In this document: positions 7,048 to 14,752 of the stretch, in pieces | Numbering within the stretch: position 1 is the first letter of the stretch | Layout of the letters: every line of letters begins with the position of its first letter | Origin: CAZIPZ01 sp964541075 | GTDB taxonomy: Bacteria; Acidobacteriota; Terriglobia; 20CM-2-55-15 | DNA length: 20,113 bases | Assembly (NCBI GenBank): GCA_964541075.1 | Contig: CAZIPZ010000058.1 | Coordinates: 1 to 20,113 of the forward strand | Direction: 5' to 3' | The notes under the pieces: model-generated | The model's database searches: none | Seen by the model: the letters and a program-made list of their open reading frames with translations, nothing else | Told to the model about the DNA's origin: nothing | Made by a program: the position numbers and the translations under genes

Positions 7048-8187
7048 TCATAGCACTCTTTCGAATTGACCGACCAGTTCGATATGAAACGTATTCGGGA
7101 ATTGATCCACGAGCGTCACTCGGTTGAGTTTGTATCCTTTTCTTAAGAGCGCTGCGGCGTCAGCGGCGAACGTGCTGGGATTACACGAAACATAAACGAC
7201 CCGAGCAGGCTTCATCTCTGCAACACGTTCGGCATTCCTCGCGCCGAAACCCGTTCTGGGAGGATCCAGAACGACCACGTCGGGCCGGACTTCCTTTGAC
7301 TGAAGAGTGGCAGCCACTTGCCGCTTAAAGAGCTTTAGGTTCCATACGCCGTTTAGTCTTGCGTTGTCACGGGCTTCCCGCACAGCGGCGTCGTCCTCCT
7401 CGACGCTGATCACCTCTTGGGCCGCACGCGCCAAGGGCAACGAGAAGAAACCCACCCCAGAATAGAGCTCCAGAACATGACGCGGCGAAGGGCCCGCTTG
7501 CCTGAGGACCTCGCCGATGAATGACGGCAGCAGGAACCGATTCGCCTGAAAGAATGTGTTCGGGTTCAATTGATATCGGATGCTGTTAACCTCGATTGCC
7601 GGTCTCGGCCCTAGATTCACAATTCTTCCATCCAAACTCGCCGCGATCGTCGTTCCACTGACGGCGCGCACCTCGTGCACTCCGCGCAACTCCATTTGTG
7701 AGTTCGCATGTGAAATGAAAGCGTTGAGCTCCGGGACCAACGCCGAACATTCAGCGATTCGTACAACTTCGTTCGTTTTTTCCCGAATAAATCCGAGCTT
7801 TGCGTCGACCACATGAAAGGCGGCGCGCATTCGATAGTTTCGATCCGGTCCTGCCAGGATCTGAATCGGTGCGTCCCAAGTAAGACGTCCCAGCCGCTGC
7901 AGGCTTTCACGAACAATGGATTCTTTGTACTCGGTTTGTTTTTCGTATCGGATGTGCTGCCAGTGGCAACAACCCGCGGTTTCATAATTCGGACAATATG
8001 GTTCCTGACGATCGGGCGAGGGCTCTATCAGCGACAACATCCTCGCGACCGCGTAGTCCTTCTTGGTCTCGATAATCTCGACTTCGAGGACGTCGCCCAC
8101 CGCCGTCCGCGGAACAAACACGACTCCATCAGGCGTGCGAGCGAGGCCCGATCCGCCATAAACCAGTTTTTCGATTGTCACTCGCAT
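7048..8187 (-). CDS. TrmA/RumA-family 5-methyluridine RNA methyltransferase
   Basis: 379 residues from the ATG at 8187. An N-terminal TRAM domain (about 1-58; MRVTIEKLVYGGSGLAR) binds RNA. Cysteines C65, C73, C74 and C147 are in the region of the family's [4Fe-4S] site, but the spacing is unusual (C-x7-CC, not C-x5-C-x2-C). The SAM-binding domain has VLELYSGVGFFSLPLA, the VLDPPRTG motif, the nucleophile in VSCNPS (C335), and the catalytic base in FHIELV (E370). It methylates C5 of a uridine in 23S rRNA or tRNA; which one cannot be told from sequence alone. A TTG at 8223 would add 12 residues that do not match the TRAM start, so I use the ATG. It is 32 bases downstream of the unknown 217-aa gene and 12 upstream of comEC. 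Confidence 0.92.
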   Translation of the reverse strand: MRVTIEKLVYGGSGLARTPDGVVFVPRTAVGDVLEVEIIETKKDYAVARMLSLIEPSPDRQEPYCPNYETAGCCHWQHIRYEKQTEYKESIVRESLQRLGRLTWDAPIQILAGPDRNYRMRAAFHVVDAKLGFIREKTNEVVRIAECSALVPELNAFISHANSQMELRGVHEVRAVSGTTIAASLDGRIVNLGPRPAIEVNSIRYQLNPNTFFQANRFLLPSFIGEVLRQAGPSPRHVLELYSGVGFFSLPLARAAQEVISVEEDDAAVREARDNARLNGVWNLKLFKRQVAATLQSKEVRPDVVVLDPPRTGFGARNAERVAEMKPARVVYVSCNPSTFAADAAALLRKGYKLNRVTLVDQFPNTFHIELVGQFERVL

Positions 8188-8219
8188 AAAAGGAAACCGG
8201 CGGGGCGCTTCACTCCCCC

Positions 8220-8873
8220 TCAAATCAAATAAAACAAGCTTAGGCGTGGAAGATCTGAGCGCTCCAACAGCTTTCTTCTCCAGAGTTGCTGCTCCAGCAT
8301 CGAGATTTGCTGGGCCGTCATCGTGGAACGAAAAGGGACCAAGTCACGAGTCACTTCACCTTGAACTTCGATCATTGTCTTGTCGTCTGCGGCCACTTTC
8401 AAAATCGCGATAAGTTTTTCTTCCAGGGCATTCAACACCTGTTCGGCTGCACGCAGGTCCTTGGGATCGATCTTGCGGATGGATTCGGCTATTCGCGGAT
8501 CAACACTGGTCACTCGCTTCGACAAGGTTTCAAGATACTTGGACACTTCATTTTCATCCAGGTCCGGCTGCGGCGCTTCAACTCGAAGCTCCTTCGCCTC
8601 CTCGCAGACTTCTTCCACCGCGTTCACGCAATAGGCCAGTGAACTGATCTTTCTTTTCTTCTGACGCGAGAAAGCCCGCTCGATGCCCTTCAGAACAATT
8701 TCCAACGGGAGGCCGCGTTCTTTCCAATTCTCGATGAGAACCCAATCGAGAGTGGACAGCAGAGTGAAGCTTTCACGTTTGGATTGATAGAAGCGCTCGA
8801 TTTCAGTGAAGTAGTTGAAGTAGTCGTGCATCGAGGACAGCGGTTCTTGGTGCGGCGTCTGGTTGGTGGACAC
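8220..8873 (-). CDS. Uncharacterised helical protein in the RNA-modification operon
   Basis: 217 residues from a GTG at 8873, one base after the mnmA stop; an ATG 14 codons later (MHDYFNYFTEIE) could be the true start. I do not recognise a characterised family. The protein is predominantly charged and helical: an aromatic N-terminal segment (residues 15-60, YFNYFTEIERFY, LSTLDWVLIENWKERGLP), a basic stretch (RQKKRK, about 70-75), and a C-terminal half with coiled-coil-like helices. There is no signal peptide or membrane segment, so it should be cytosolic. Its tight position between mnmA and the m5U methyltransferase suggests a link to RNA modification or co-regulation. That is context only. 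Confidence 0.8.
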   Translation of the reverse strand: MSTNQTPHQEPLSSMHDYFNYFTEIERFYQSKRESFTLLSTLDWVLIENWKERGLPLEIVLKGIERAFSRQKKRKISSLAYCVNAVEEVCEEAKELRVEAPQPDLDENEVSKYLETLSKRVTSVDPRIAESIRKIDPKDLRAAEQVLNALEEKLIAILKVAADDKTMIEVQGEVTRDLVPFRSTMTAQQISMLEQQLWRRKLLERSDLPRLSLFYLI

Positions 8874-8874
8874 C

Positions 8875-9909
8875 CTATTTTTTTATCCACCCGCCGCCCA
8901 CAACGACATCGTTCCAGTAGAAGACCGCCGCCTGGCCCGGAGTTATCGCGCGCTGGGGCGAATCGAACTCAACGATAACCTCGCCGTCTTCAAACGTAAC
9001 TGTTGCGGGCTGTGGCTCGAATCGATTTCGAATTTGAACATCGCATCGAATGGAATTTTGAAGCGCGTCAATCGCAATCCAGTTCCAGTCGCGAACAGTA
9101 AAACGCGTCTGCTGCACATCGTTTCCGATGACGATCCGGTTCTGTTCTGGTTCGATACGAACGACATATTGTGGGCGTCCAGCGGCGACCAATCCTTTGC
9201 GTTGACCGACGGTGTACCTGTGAATCCCGGCGTGAGCGCCGACTACAGTTCCGTCTTCCTTGACGATGTCGCCTGGAGCGCTGTTGATACCCGCATATTC
9301 CTCGACAAATCCAGCATAGGATTTGCCCTGAACGAAGCAGATCTCTTGGGACTCCGGTTTGTCCGAGGTCGGTAGTCCAGCGCGCCGCGCAATCTCTCGA
9401 ACCTCGGGTTTGGTCAGGTTTCCAAGCGGAAAGATGGTTTTCGAAAGCTGGTCCTGAGTCAGTCCAAACAGAAAGTAGGATTGATCCTTGCCATGATCCT
9501 TGCCCCGAAGCAGCAGCCAACGACCGAGATTGTCATCGAATCGAACCCGTGCATAATGACCGGTCGCCACGCGCTCCGCGCCGATTTGCGCGGCCTTGTC
9601 AACGAGGTGGTGAAATTTCACGTAGTTGTTGCATTGAATGCATGGGCTGGGCGTTTCACCCTTCAAGTAGCTCTGCACAAACGGACCGACAACGGTTCGC
9701 TCGAACTCGTCCTCCAGATTTAGAACGTAGAAAGGAAGTCCAAGGTGGGTGGCTACGCGTCGAGCATCCCAAAGGTCGTCGAGCGAGCAGCACCTGCCGT
9801 CCTCTCTCCACAGCTGCATGGAAAGCCCGACAATTTCTTCGCCTTGTTCCTTCAGCAAGACCGCCGCGGTCGAAGAATCAACGCCGCCGCTCATGGCGAC
9901 TGCGATCAT
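8875..9909 (-). CDS. mnmA: tRNA-specific 2-thiouridylase MnmA
   Basis: Installs the 2-thio group on U34 of Lys, Glu and Gln tRNAs using ATP and sulfur from the desulfurase. 344 residues, a normal length. The PP-loop is SGGVDSS (7-13). The first active-site region reads SPCIQCNNYVKF, i.e. C90-x-x-C93; C93 aligns with the C102 position of the E. coli enzyme, where the residue three before is Asp. The second catalytic cysteine is C191 in EICFVQGKSY. The tRNA-binding middle and C-terminal beta-barrel regions follow (HRYTVGQRKGL; AITPGQAAVFY). The ATG at 9909 overlaps the iscU stop by ATGA. Three cysteines at the active site, with iscU directly upstream, raise the possibility of an Fe-S-dependent enzyme. 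Confidence 0.96.
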   Translation of the reverse strand: MIAVAMSGGVDSSTAAVLLKEQGEEIVGLSMQLWREDGRCCSLDDLWDARRVATHLGLPFYVLNLEDEFERTVVGPFVQSYLKGETPSPCIQCNNYVKFHHLVDKAAQIGAERVATGHYARVRFDDNLGRWLLLRGKDHGKDQSYFLFGLTQDQLSKTIFPLGNLTKPEVREIARRAGLPTSDKPESQEICFVQGKSYAGFVEEYAGINSAPGDIVKEDGTVVGAHAGIHRYTVGQRKGLVAAGRPQYVVRIEPEQNRIVIGNDVQQTRFTVRDWNWIAIDALQNSIRCDVQIRNRFEPQPATVTFEDGEVIVEFDSPQRAITPGQAAVFYWNDVVVGGGWIKK

Positions 9910-10268
9910 ATTCGGAACCCCTTTAGCGCTGCGCGAATGGCATCAGAAGCCAAGACGCTGCAATGAATCTTGGATGCGGGCAAGCCGCCCAGCGCGGCCG
10001 CAATCTGTTCTTTCGTGATCTGCCTGGCCTCTGACACATTCATGCCGATAAGCATTTCGGTCGCATATGAACTCGTTGCGATGGCAGCGCTGCAGCCCTG
10101 GGCTTTGAATCGAGCGTCGCGAATACGACCGTCGGCAATTTTGAGCCAAAGCTTCATGACATCGCCGCACACCGGGTTGCTCACTTCAGCAATAGCGTCG
10201 GCTTCAGGAATCTCTCCGGCGCAGCGCGGATTTTGAAAATAATCGAGAAGCTTTTCCGAGTAAGCCAT
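9906..10268 (-). CDS. iscU: IscU/NifU N-terminal type iron-sulfur cluster scaffold
   Basis: 120 residues from the ATG at 10268 (MAYSEKLLDYFQNP), typical for IscU. The three conserved cluster ligands are present: C34 in NPVCGD (with D36), C59 in AQGCSAA, and C103 in KIHCSVLA. It receives sulfur from the cysteine desulfurase and assembles Fe-S clusters for transfer. An upstream in-frame start at 10355 would overlap iscS and add 29 unrelated residues. The gene follows iscS by 13 bases and overlaps mnmA by ATGA. No iscA, hscA, fdx or iscR is seen here. Confidence 0.94.
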   Translation of the reverse strand: MAYSEKLLDYFQNPRCAGEIPEADAIAEVSNPVCGDVMKLWLKIADGRIRDARFKAQGCSAAIATSSYATEMLIGMNVSEARQITKEQIAAALGGLPASKIHCSVLASDAIRAALKGFRI

Positions 10269-10281
10269 CGTCTTTGGGGGA

Positions 10282-11451
10282 TCACGCTCGAGACTTTCTA
10301 TAGTAGGGCGAGAGGTCGCGAAGCCGCTCAACAATTTGCGGCAGGATTTCGACAACGTAATCGATGTCCTCCTGTTTGGTCATGGCGCTGAGGCTGAACC
10401 TCAGGCTTCCGTGCGCCTCATCGGGCGTCTTCCCAATTGCCGTGAGCACGTGCGAGGGCTCGAGGCTTCCCGATGAACATGCGGATCCTGTTGATACGGC
10501 GACACCCTTCAGGTCGAGTGAAATGACGAGACCTTCTCCTTCCGCATAATCCACCATGATGTTGGATGTGTTCGGCAAACGGGGCGCCTGTTCGCCGTTC
10601 ACGTAAATGAGCTCGATTCGAGACTTCAGCCCTGTTTCCAAACGATCCCGAAGTCCCTTCACTTCCGGCATCTCGGTCGTCAGTCCCTGCAAAGCCATTT
10701 TTGCAGCCTGTCCAAAACCTACGATTCCCGCGACGTTTTCTGTTCCGGATCGGCGATTGCGCTCATGCCCTCCGCCCGTGAGTAAAGGCTTCAAGATTGT
10801 TCCCTTCCGTACGAACAGAGCCCCGACGCCCTTTGGTCCGTGGATCTTGTGCGACGACAACGAATACAGATCCACGTGAAGGCTGCGTACATCGACAGGA
10901 ATCTTTCCGCAGGATTGCACACCGTCGGAATGAAAATAGATGTCGAGCTCGGTCGCGATCCGGCCGATCTCGGCGATCGGTTGGATCGTTCCGATTTCGT
11001 TGTTCGCGTGCATGATCGAAATCAGAATCGTGTCGGGCCGGGCAGCCTTTCGGATGTCGTCAGGATCGACGAGTCCATCCTCGGAAACAGGAATCCATGT
11101 CACCTCGAATCCTTGCTTCTCAAGGTCTTTGCATGTGTGCATGACCGCGTGATGCTCGATTTTCGAAGTGATGATGTGACGGCCCTTGCCCTTCTGAGAC
11201 TCTGCTATGCCGCGAATCGCGAAATTATCGGCTTCTGTTCCACCGCTCACGAACACGATCTCGGAGACGTCCGCATTGATGAGCTTCGCGACGTGGTGAC
11301 GCGCGTCATCGATCAACGTTTTTGCATGCTGGCCAAACCAATGAATTGATGATGCATTCCCGTAATGTTCGGTGAAAACGGGCATCATCGCGGCCACCAC
11401 CTCTGGTCGCATTGGTGTCGTTGCGTTACTATCCAGATAGACGCGTCGCAT
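10282..11451 (-). CDS. iscS: Cysteine desulfurase (IscS/NifS family)
   Basis: PLP enzyme that converts cysteine to alanine and loads persulfide sulfur onto acceptors such as IscU and MnmA. 389 residues, full length. The start MRRVYLDSNATTP is the class signature. PLP-binding Lys is K202 in SLSSHKIHGPKG; H101 lies in KIEHHAVMH. The sulfur-carrying Cys is C325 in STGSACSSGS on the long mobile loop, typical of group I enzymes. It is the first gene of the minus-strand run iscS-iscU-mnmA and is divergent from the SAM hydrolase gene. No clear ribosome site is visible before the ATG at 11451. Confidence 0.96.
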   Translation of the reverse strand: MRRVYLDSNATTPMRPEVVAAMMPVFTEHYGNASSIHWFGQHAKTLIDDARHHVAKLINADVSEIVFVSGGTEADNFAIRGIAESQKGKGRHIITSKIEHHAVMHTCKDLEKQGFEVTWIPVSEDGLVDPDDIRKAARPDTILISIMHANNEIGTIQPIAEIGRIATELDIYFHSDGVQSCGKIPVDVRSLHVDLYSLSSHKIHGPKGVGALFVRKGTILKPLLTGGGHERNRRSGTENVAGIVGFGQAAKMALQGLTTEMPEVKGLRDRLETGLKSRIELIYVNGEQAPRLPNTSNIMVDYAEGEGLVISLDLKGVAVSTGSACSSGSLEPSHVLTAIGKTPDEAHGSLRFSLSAMTKQEDIDYVVEILPQIVERLRDLSPYYRKSRA

Positions 11452-11504
11452 AGGTATGGAGGAGAAGAAGGGCCCTCTGTGCCTCTCGTCTCAGCGATCT
11501 TATC
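11452..11504. promoter_or_regulatory. Divergent intergenic region between iscS and the SAM hydrolase gene
   Basis: These 53 bases are the only space between two divergent genes, so promoters for both must lie here or reach into the coding regions. I see purine-rich GGAGGAGAAGAAGGG near 11457-11472, but no confident -35/-10 pair and no operator-like palindrome. Confidence 0.3.
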
Positions 11505-12293
11505 ATGATCATCACGCTAACCACGGACTTCGGACTCGCCGATCCTTTCGTGGGAATTATGAAAGGCGTCATTCTAGGAATCGCGCCAAACGCCCAGTTG
11601 ATCGACCTGACGCACGAGGTTCCGGCATTTGATATTTTCGAAGCGGCGTTCACCGTTCATGGCGCCTATAAATATTTTCCCTCCGGCGCTATTCACGTGA
11701 TTGTAGTCGATCCAGGCGTCGGATCCCGGCGCCGTGCAGTCGTGGCTATGACCCACGGGCACATCTTCGTCGCTCCGGACAACGGAGTTCTATCCTATGT
11801 GCTTGGCTCGGAGCCGGAGGGTTCTGCAGCCGAGGTGTATTCCATCACCAACCGCAGTCTCTTTCGAGATACCGTGAGCCACACCTTTCATGGCCGCGAT
11901 ATCTTCGGGCCAGTGGCCGCGCACATCGCCAGAGGAATACCTGTCGACTCGGTAGGACCGCGCATTGCAGACTTCATGAGTCGACCATTCCCACGCCCGC
12001 GGACGCAGGGCGACAAATTGGTTGGAATCGTCCTGCGCATCGACAAATTCGGAAATGTTGTCACAAACCTTCGCCGTGAAGATCTGGGGCGTGATTTCCA
12101 GATTCGGGTGGCCGGGCTTTCAATTAACAGGCTATGTGCGACCTTTTCGGACGCGGACGCTGGCGAATTTTTTGCGGTGGAAGGAAGCACCGGGTTTATA
12201 GAGCTCGCTCTTAATCAAGGATCTGCGGCCCACAAGCTTGATCTGGTGCGGGGAACGGAAATCGAAGTAGAAACTGATTCCGCAAACCAATAA
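11505..12293 (+). CDS. S-adenosyl-L-methionine hydrolase (DUF62 / SAM hydroxide adenosyltransferase)
   Basis: 262 residues, the usual size for the family related to fluorinases and chlorinases. Members without a halide specificity loop split SAM with water into adenosine and methionine. The N-terminus ITLTTDFGLADPFVG is the family signature. The Asp-Arg-His set that activates water in archaeal homologues aligns with D69 (VVDPGVG), R76 (within SRRRA) and H129 (FHGRD). PDNG (91-94) and IDKFGNVVTN (179-188) are further SAM-site motifs. It is divergent from iscS and upstream of citrate synthase by 114 bases. Hydrolase activity, not halogenase, is inferred from the intact triad. Confidence 0.92.
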   Translation: MIITLTTDFGLADPFVGIMKGVILGIAPNAQLIDLTHEVPAFDIFEAAFTVHGAYKYFPSGAIHVIVVDPGVGSRRRAVVAMTHGHIFVAPDNGVLSYVLGSEPEGSAAEVYSITNRSLFRDTVSHTFHGRDIFGPVAAHIARGIPVDSVGPRIADFMSRPFPRPRTQGDKLVGIVLRIDKFGNVVTNLRREDLGRDFQIRVAGLSINRLCATFSDADAGEFFAVEGSTGFIELALNQGSAAHKLDLVRGTEIEVETDSANQ

Positions 12294-12396
12294 AATGTTC
12301 TGAAGGCGAGGAGCCAGGATCTCACAGCCAGTATGCCGGGGACGAAGCCATTCCTCCAGGCTTCCGGCTACGGGTTTCCAATTTTCCATTTTTCGT

Positions 12397-12401
12397 GGAG
12401 G
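12397..12401 (+). promoter_or_regulatory. Ribosome binding site of the citrate synthase gene
   Basis: GGAGG lies 6 bases before the ATG at 12408. It favours this start over the in-frame ATG at 12333, whose extra 25 residues do not look like citrate synthase. The rest of the 12294-12407 gap shows no clear promoter or stem. Confidence 0.7.
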
Positions 12402-12407
12402 ATCAAA

Positions 12408-13523
12408 ATGAAAGCCGGGCTTGAAGATGTCGTAGCTGGCGAATCCAGAATCTGTTACATCGACGGCGACAATGGGATTCTTGCGTACTGTGGATACACT
12501 ATCCACGAACTTGCGCCGAATGCAACATTCGAGGAAACCTGCCATCTCTTGTGGTTTGGCAAGCTGCCCAAGCAGGCCGAACTGGACGATACTTCGCGAA
12601 AGCTCGCTGCCAGTAGAGAAGTTCCATCGCAAGTCCTCGACGCGATAAAGCGATTTCCCAATAAAGCGCTTCCAATGGAAGTTTTGCGCTCCGCGATTTC
12701 GATGCTTTCAATGTACGACCCCGAAGCGGAGGACATGTCGGAAGGTGCGAATCTCCGGAAAGCGATTCGCCTGACCGCCCAGTGTCCGACCATCGTTGCC
12801 GCGTTTGATCGAATACGGAATGGGAAGGAACCTGTGGCGCCGAGGAAGGATCTTGGCCACGCCGCAAACTTCTACTACATGATGACGGGCGAGGCGCCGA
12901 ACGACACGATAGTGCGAGCTCTCGACGTTGCGCTGATCCTCCAGGCTGACCACGAACTGAATGCTTCGACGTTCGCCGGCCGGGTGACGGCCGCGACGCT
13001 TTCCGATATTTATTCTGCAGTCACGTCGGCCATGGGAGCGCTGAAAGGCCCCCTGCACGGCGGAGCCAACGAAGCCGTCATGCGCATGCTTCTCAAGATC
13101 GGCGACGTTTCCAGGGTTGACTCGTTTGTACGCGATATGTTTACTCAAGGGAAGAAGATCCCGGGATTCGGACATCGTGTGTACCGTACGGAAGACCCGC
13201 GGGCGACTCACCTTCGGCGCATGTCTCACGAGGCGGGCGAAAGGGCGGGACAAACAAAGTGGTATGACATCTCAACTCGTATCGAAGAGATTGTGAAATC
13301 GGAAAAGAAGCTGAATCCTAACGTGGACTTCTACTCCGCCAGCACCTATTACGTTATTGGCGTGCCGATCGATTTATTCACGCCTTTTTTCGCCATCAGC
13401 CGCATGTCCGGCTGGACGGCGCACATCCTTGAGCAATATTCCAATAACCGCCTCATTCGGCCGCGCGCTGAATATATTGGGCCTGCGCCTGATCTGAAAT
13501 GGGTGCCGATCACAAGCCGCTGA
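12408..13523 (+). CDS. gltA: Citrate synthase family enzyme
   Basis: Condenses oxaloacetate with acetyl-CoA; a 2-methylcitrate synthase cannot be excluded. 371 residues, matching the shorter dimeric bacterial and archaeal type, without the N-terminal extension of hexameric E. coli GltA. The catalytic residues are H217 in GPLHGGANE, H256 in PGFGHRVYR and D307 in NVDFYSAS. HELNASTFAGRV (182-193) and the C-terminal GWTAHILEQ are also typical. The start was chosen on the GGAGG site. The last 25 bases overlap the start of the TPR gene in another frame. No other TCA-cycle or propionate-pathway gene is nearby. Confidence 0.95.
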   Translation: MKAGLEDVVAGESRICYIDGDNGILAYCGYTIHELAPNATFEETCHLLWFGKLPKQAELDDTSRKLAASREVPSQVLDAIKRFPNKALPMEVLRSAISMLSMYDPEAEDMSEGANLRKAIRLTAQCPTIVAAFDRIRNGKEPVAPRKDLGHAANFYYMMTGEAPNDTIVRALDVALILQADHELNASTFAGRVTAATLSDIYSAVTSAMGALKGPLHGGANEAVMRMLLKIGDVSRVDSFVRDMFTQGKKIPGFGHRVYRTEDPRATHLRRMSHEAGERAGQTKWYDISTRIEEIVKSEKKLNPNVDFYSASTYYVIGVPIDLFTPFFAISRMSGWTAHILEQYSNNRLIRPRAEYIGPAPDLKWVPITSR

Positions 13524-14740
13524 TTAAGAATTGGGAAATTCAGCTCGACACATGGCCGCGGAAACTTATCGCGATCACTTTGATTCTCGCCTCCTGCGGC
13601 TTTTTGATCTATCGAACGTGGTGGCTTTTTCTGGCCGCATGGGTCACCCGTTCGGGTGCGCCTGATCCAGCGATCTACGAGCGCGCCATTCGCTATGATC
13701 CGGAAAACGCCGACTATCACTTCGCTTTAGCCCAGATTTACAACTATTCAACCCAGAATCTCAATCTGGCCAGGGCTCGCGAAGAGTACGAGGCCGCCGT
13801 CCGCTTGAATCCCAATCGCGCAGCGCATTGGCTCGAGCTCTCCAAGTACCATGAACAGGAAGGAGACAAGGATGCCTCGCGTAAGGCGATGCGAAACGCC
13901 CTCGAACGCGATCCCAACCATGCCCAGACTCATTGGGCGGCTGCGAACCTCTATATAAGGTTGAACGATCTTCCCGCGGCGGATTTCGAACTTCGCCGCA
14001 CGGCGGACCTTGATGTTTCCTATCTCACGCAAGTCCTCGATCTGGTGTGGCGATTCTACGAAGATCCAAAGCGGATTATGTCGACGCATATTCCAAACAC
14101 AAAAGATGCGAACGTCATGGCCCTGAACTATTTCATCTCGCAAAAATCCGAAGAAGGAGCGGCTCTGGCGTGGGAGCGTTTGAAAACGTTCGAGACAAAG
14201 CCGCCAGAGCGTTTCGGCTATATCGAATATCTGGTCAGTCTTGGAAAGCCCCAGGAAGCCTGGAAAATCTTTTCACCGCCCGCCGCCGCCGCAGTTTTCA
14301 ATGGCTCGTTTGAAACCGAACCGATGAACGGCGGCTTCGACTGGCGTTTCTCCAACTGGGACGACGCCAAGGCTCGGCGTGACACAACTACAGCGAAGGA
14401 CGGCGCCGCATCTTTCCTGGTCACGTTTTCCGGAAAGGAAAACGTGAACTATTCCCATCTTTGGCATTGGCTTCCGACCGAGAAGGGAAGGTCTTACGCG
14501 CTGAGTTTCTGGATGAAGACTGAAGGCATTTCAACCGACCAGGGCGTTTTTGTGGACGTGGAGGGGCAGGTTTCCGAAATGCAACTCGGGACAACCTACT
14601 GGCGGCAGTTCACGATTCCTTTCACGTCCAGCTCGGATATCGCTACGGTGCGCCTCCGGAGGCTGCCCTCCGGCAAGTTTGACAATCTGTTGAAAGGCAA
14701 GGTGTGGGTGGACGGCTTCAGCCTGGCTGCTGTACCCTGA
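13499..14740 (+). CDS. Membrane-anchored TPR protein with carbohydrate-binding-like C-terminal domain
   Basis: 413 residues from the ATG at 13499; no other start fits before the membrane segment, so it overlaps the citrate synthase end by 25 bases. A short cytoplasmic N-terminus is followed by a transmembrane helix (about 22-48). About three TPR-like units lie at 54-170 (PENADYHFALAQIY, RAAHWLELSKYHEQEGD, HAQTHWAAANLYIRLND). The C-terminal part (about 265-413) starts with VFNGSFE and ends with KVWVDGFSL, the pattern of jelly-roll carbohydrate-binding-like modules. I do not know a named family. Similar proteins occur in exopolysaccharide loci, which agrees with the NusG paralogue and CpsB-type phosphatase just downstream. 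Function is inferred as envelope or polysaccharide scaffold. Confidence 0.85.
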   Translation: MGADHKPLIKNWEIQLDTWPRKLIAITLILASCGFLIYRTWWLFLAAWVTRSGAPDPAIYERAIRYDPENADYHFALAQIYNYSTQNLNLARAREEYEAAVRLNPNRAAHWLELSKYHEQEGDKDASRKAMRNALERDPNHAQTHWAAANLYIRLNDLPAADFELRRTADLDVSYLTQVLDLVWRFYEDPKRIMSTHIPNTKDANVMALNYFISQKSEEGAALAWERLKTFETKPPERFGYIEYLVSLGKPQEAWKIFSPPAAAAVFNGSFETEPMNGGFDWRFSNWDDAKARRDTTTAKDGAASFLVTFSGKENVNYSHLWHWLPTEKGRSYALSFWMKTEGISTDQGVFVDVEGQVSEMQLGTTYWRQFTIPFTSSSDIATVRLRRLPSGKFDNLLKGKVWVDGFSLAAVP

Positions 14741-14752
14741 AGGAAGCCTTCT

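Noticed and set aside
10269..10355. Upstream start for iscU
   Set aside because: It would overlap iscS and add residues not found in IscU; MAYSEKLLDYFQNP is the typical family start.
12708..13253. 181-codon minus-strand frame opposite citrate synthase
   Set aside because: The citrate synthase motifs on the plus strand are intact across it; the antisense translation is Arg/His-rich without features.
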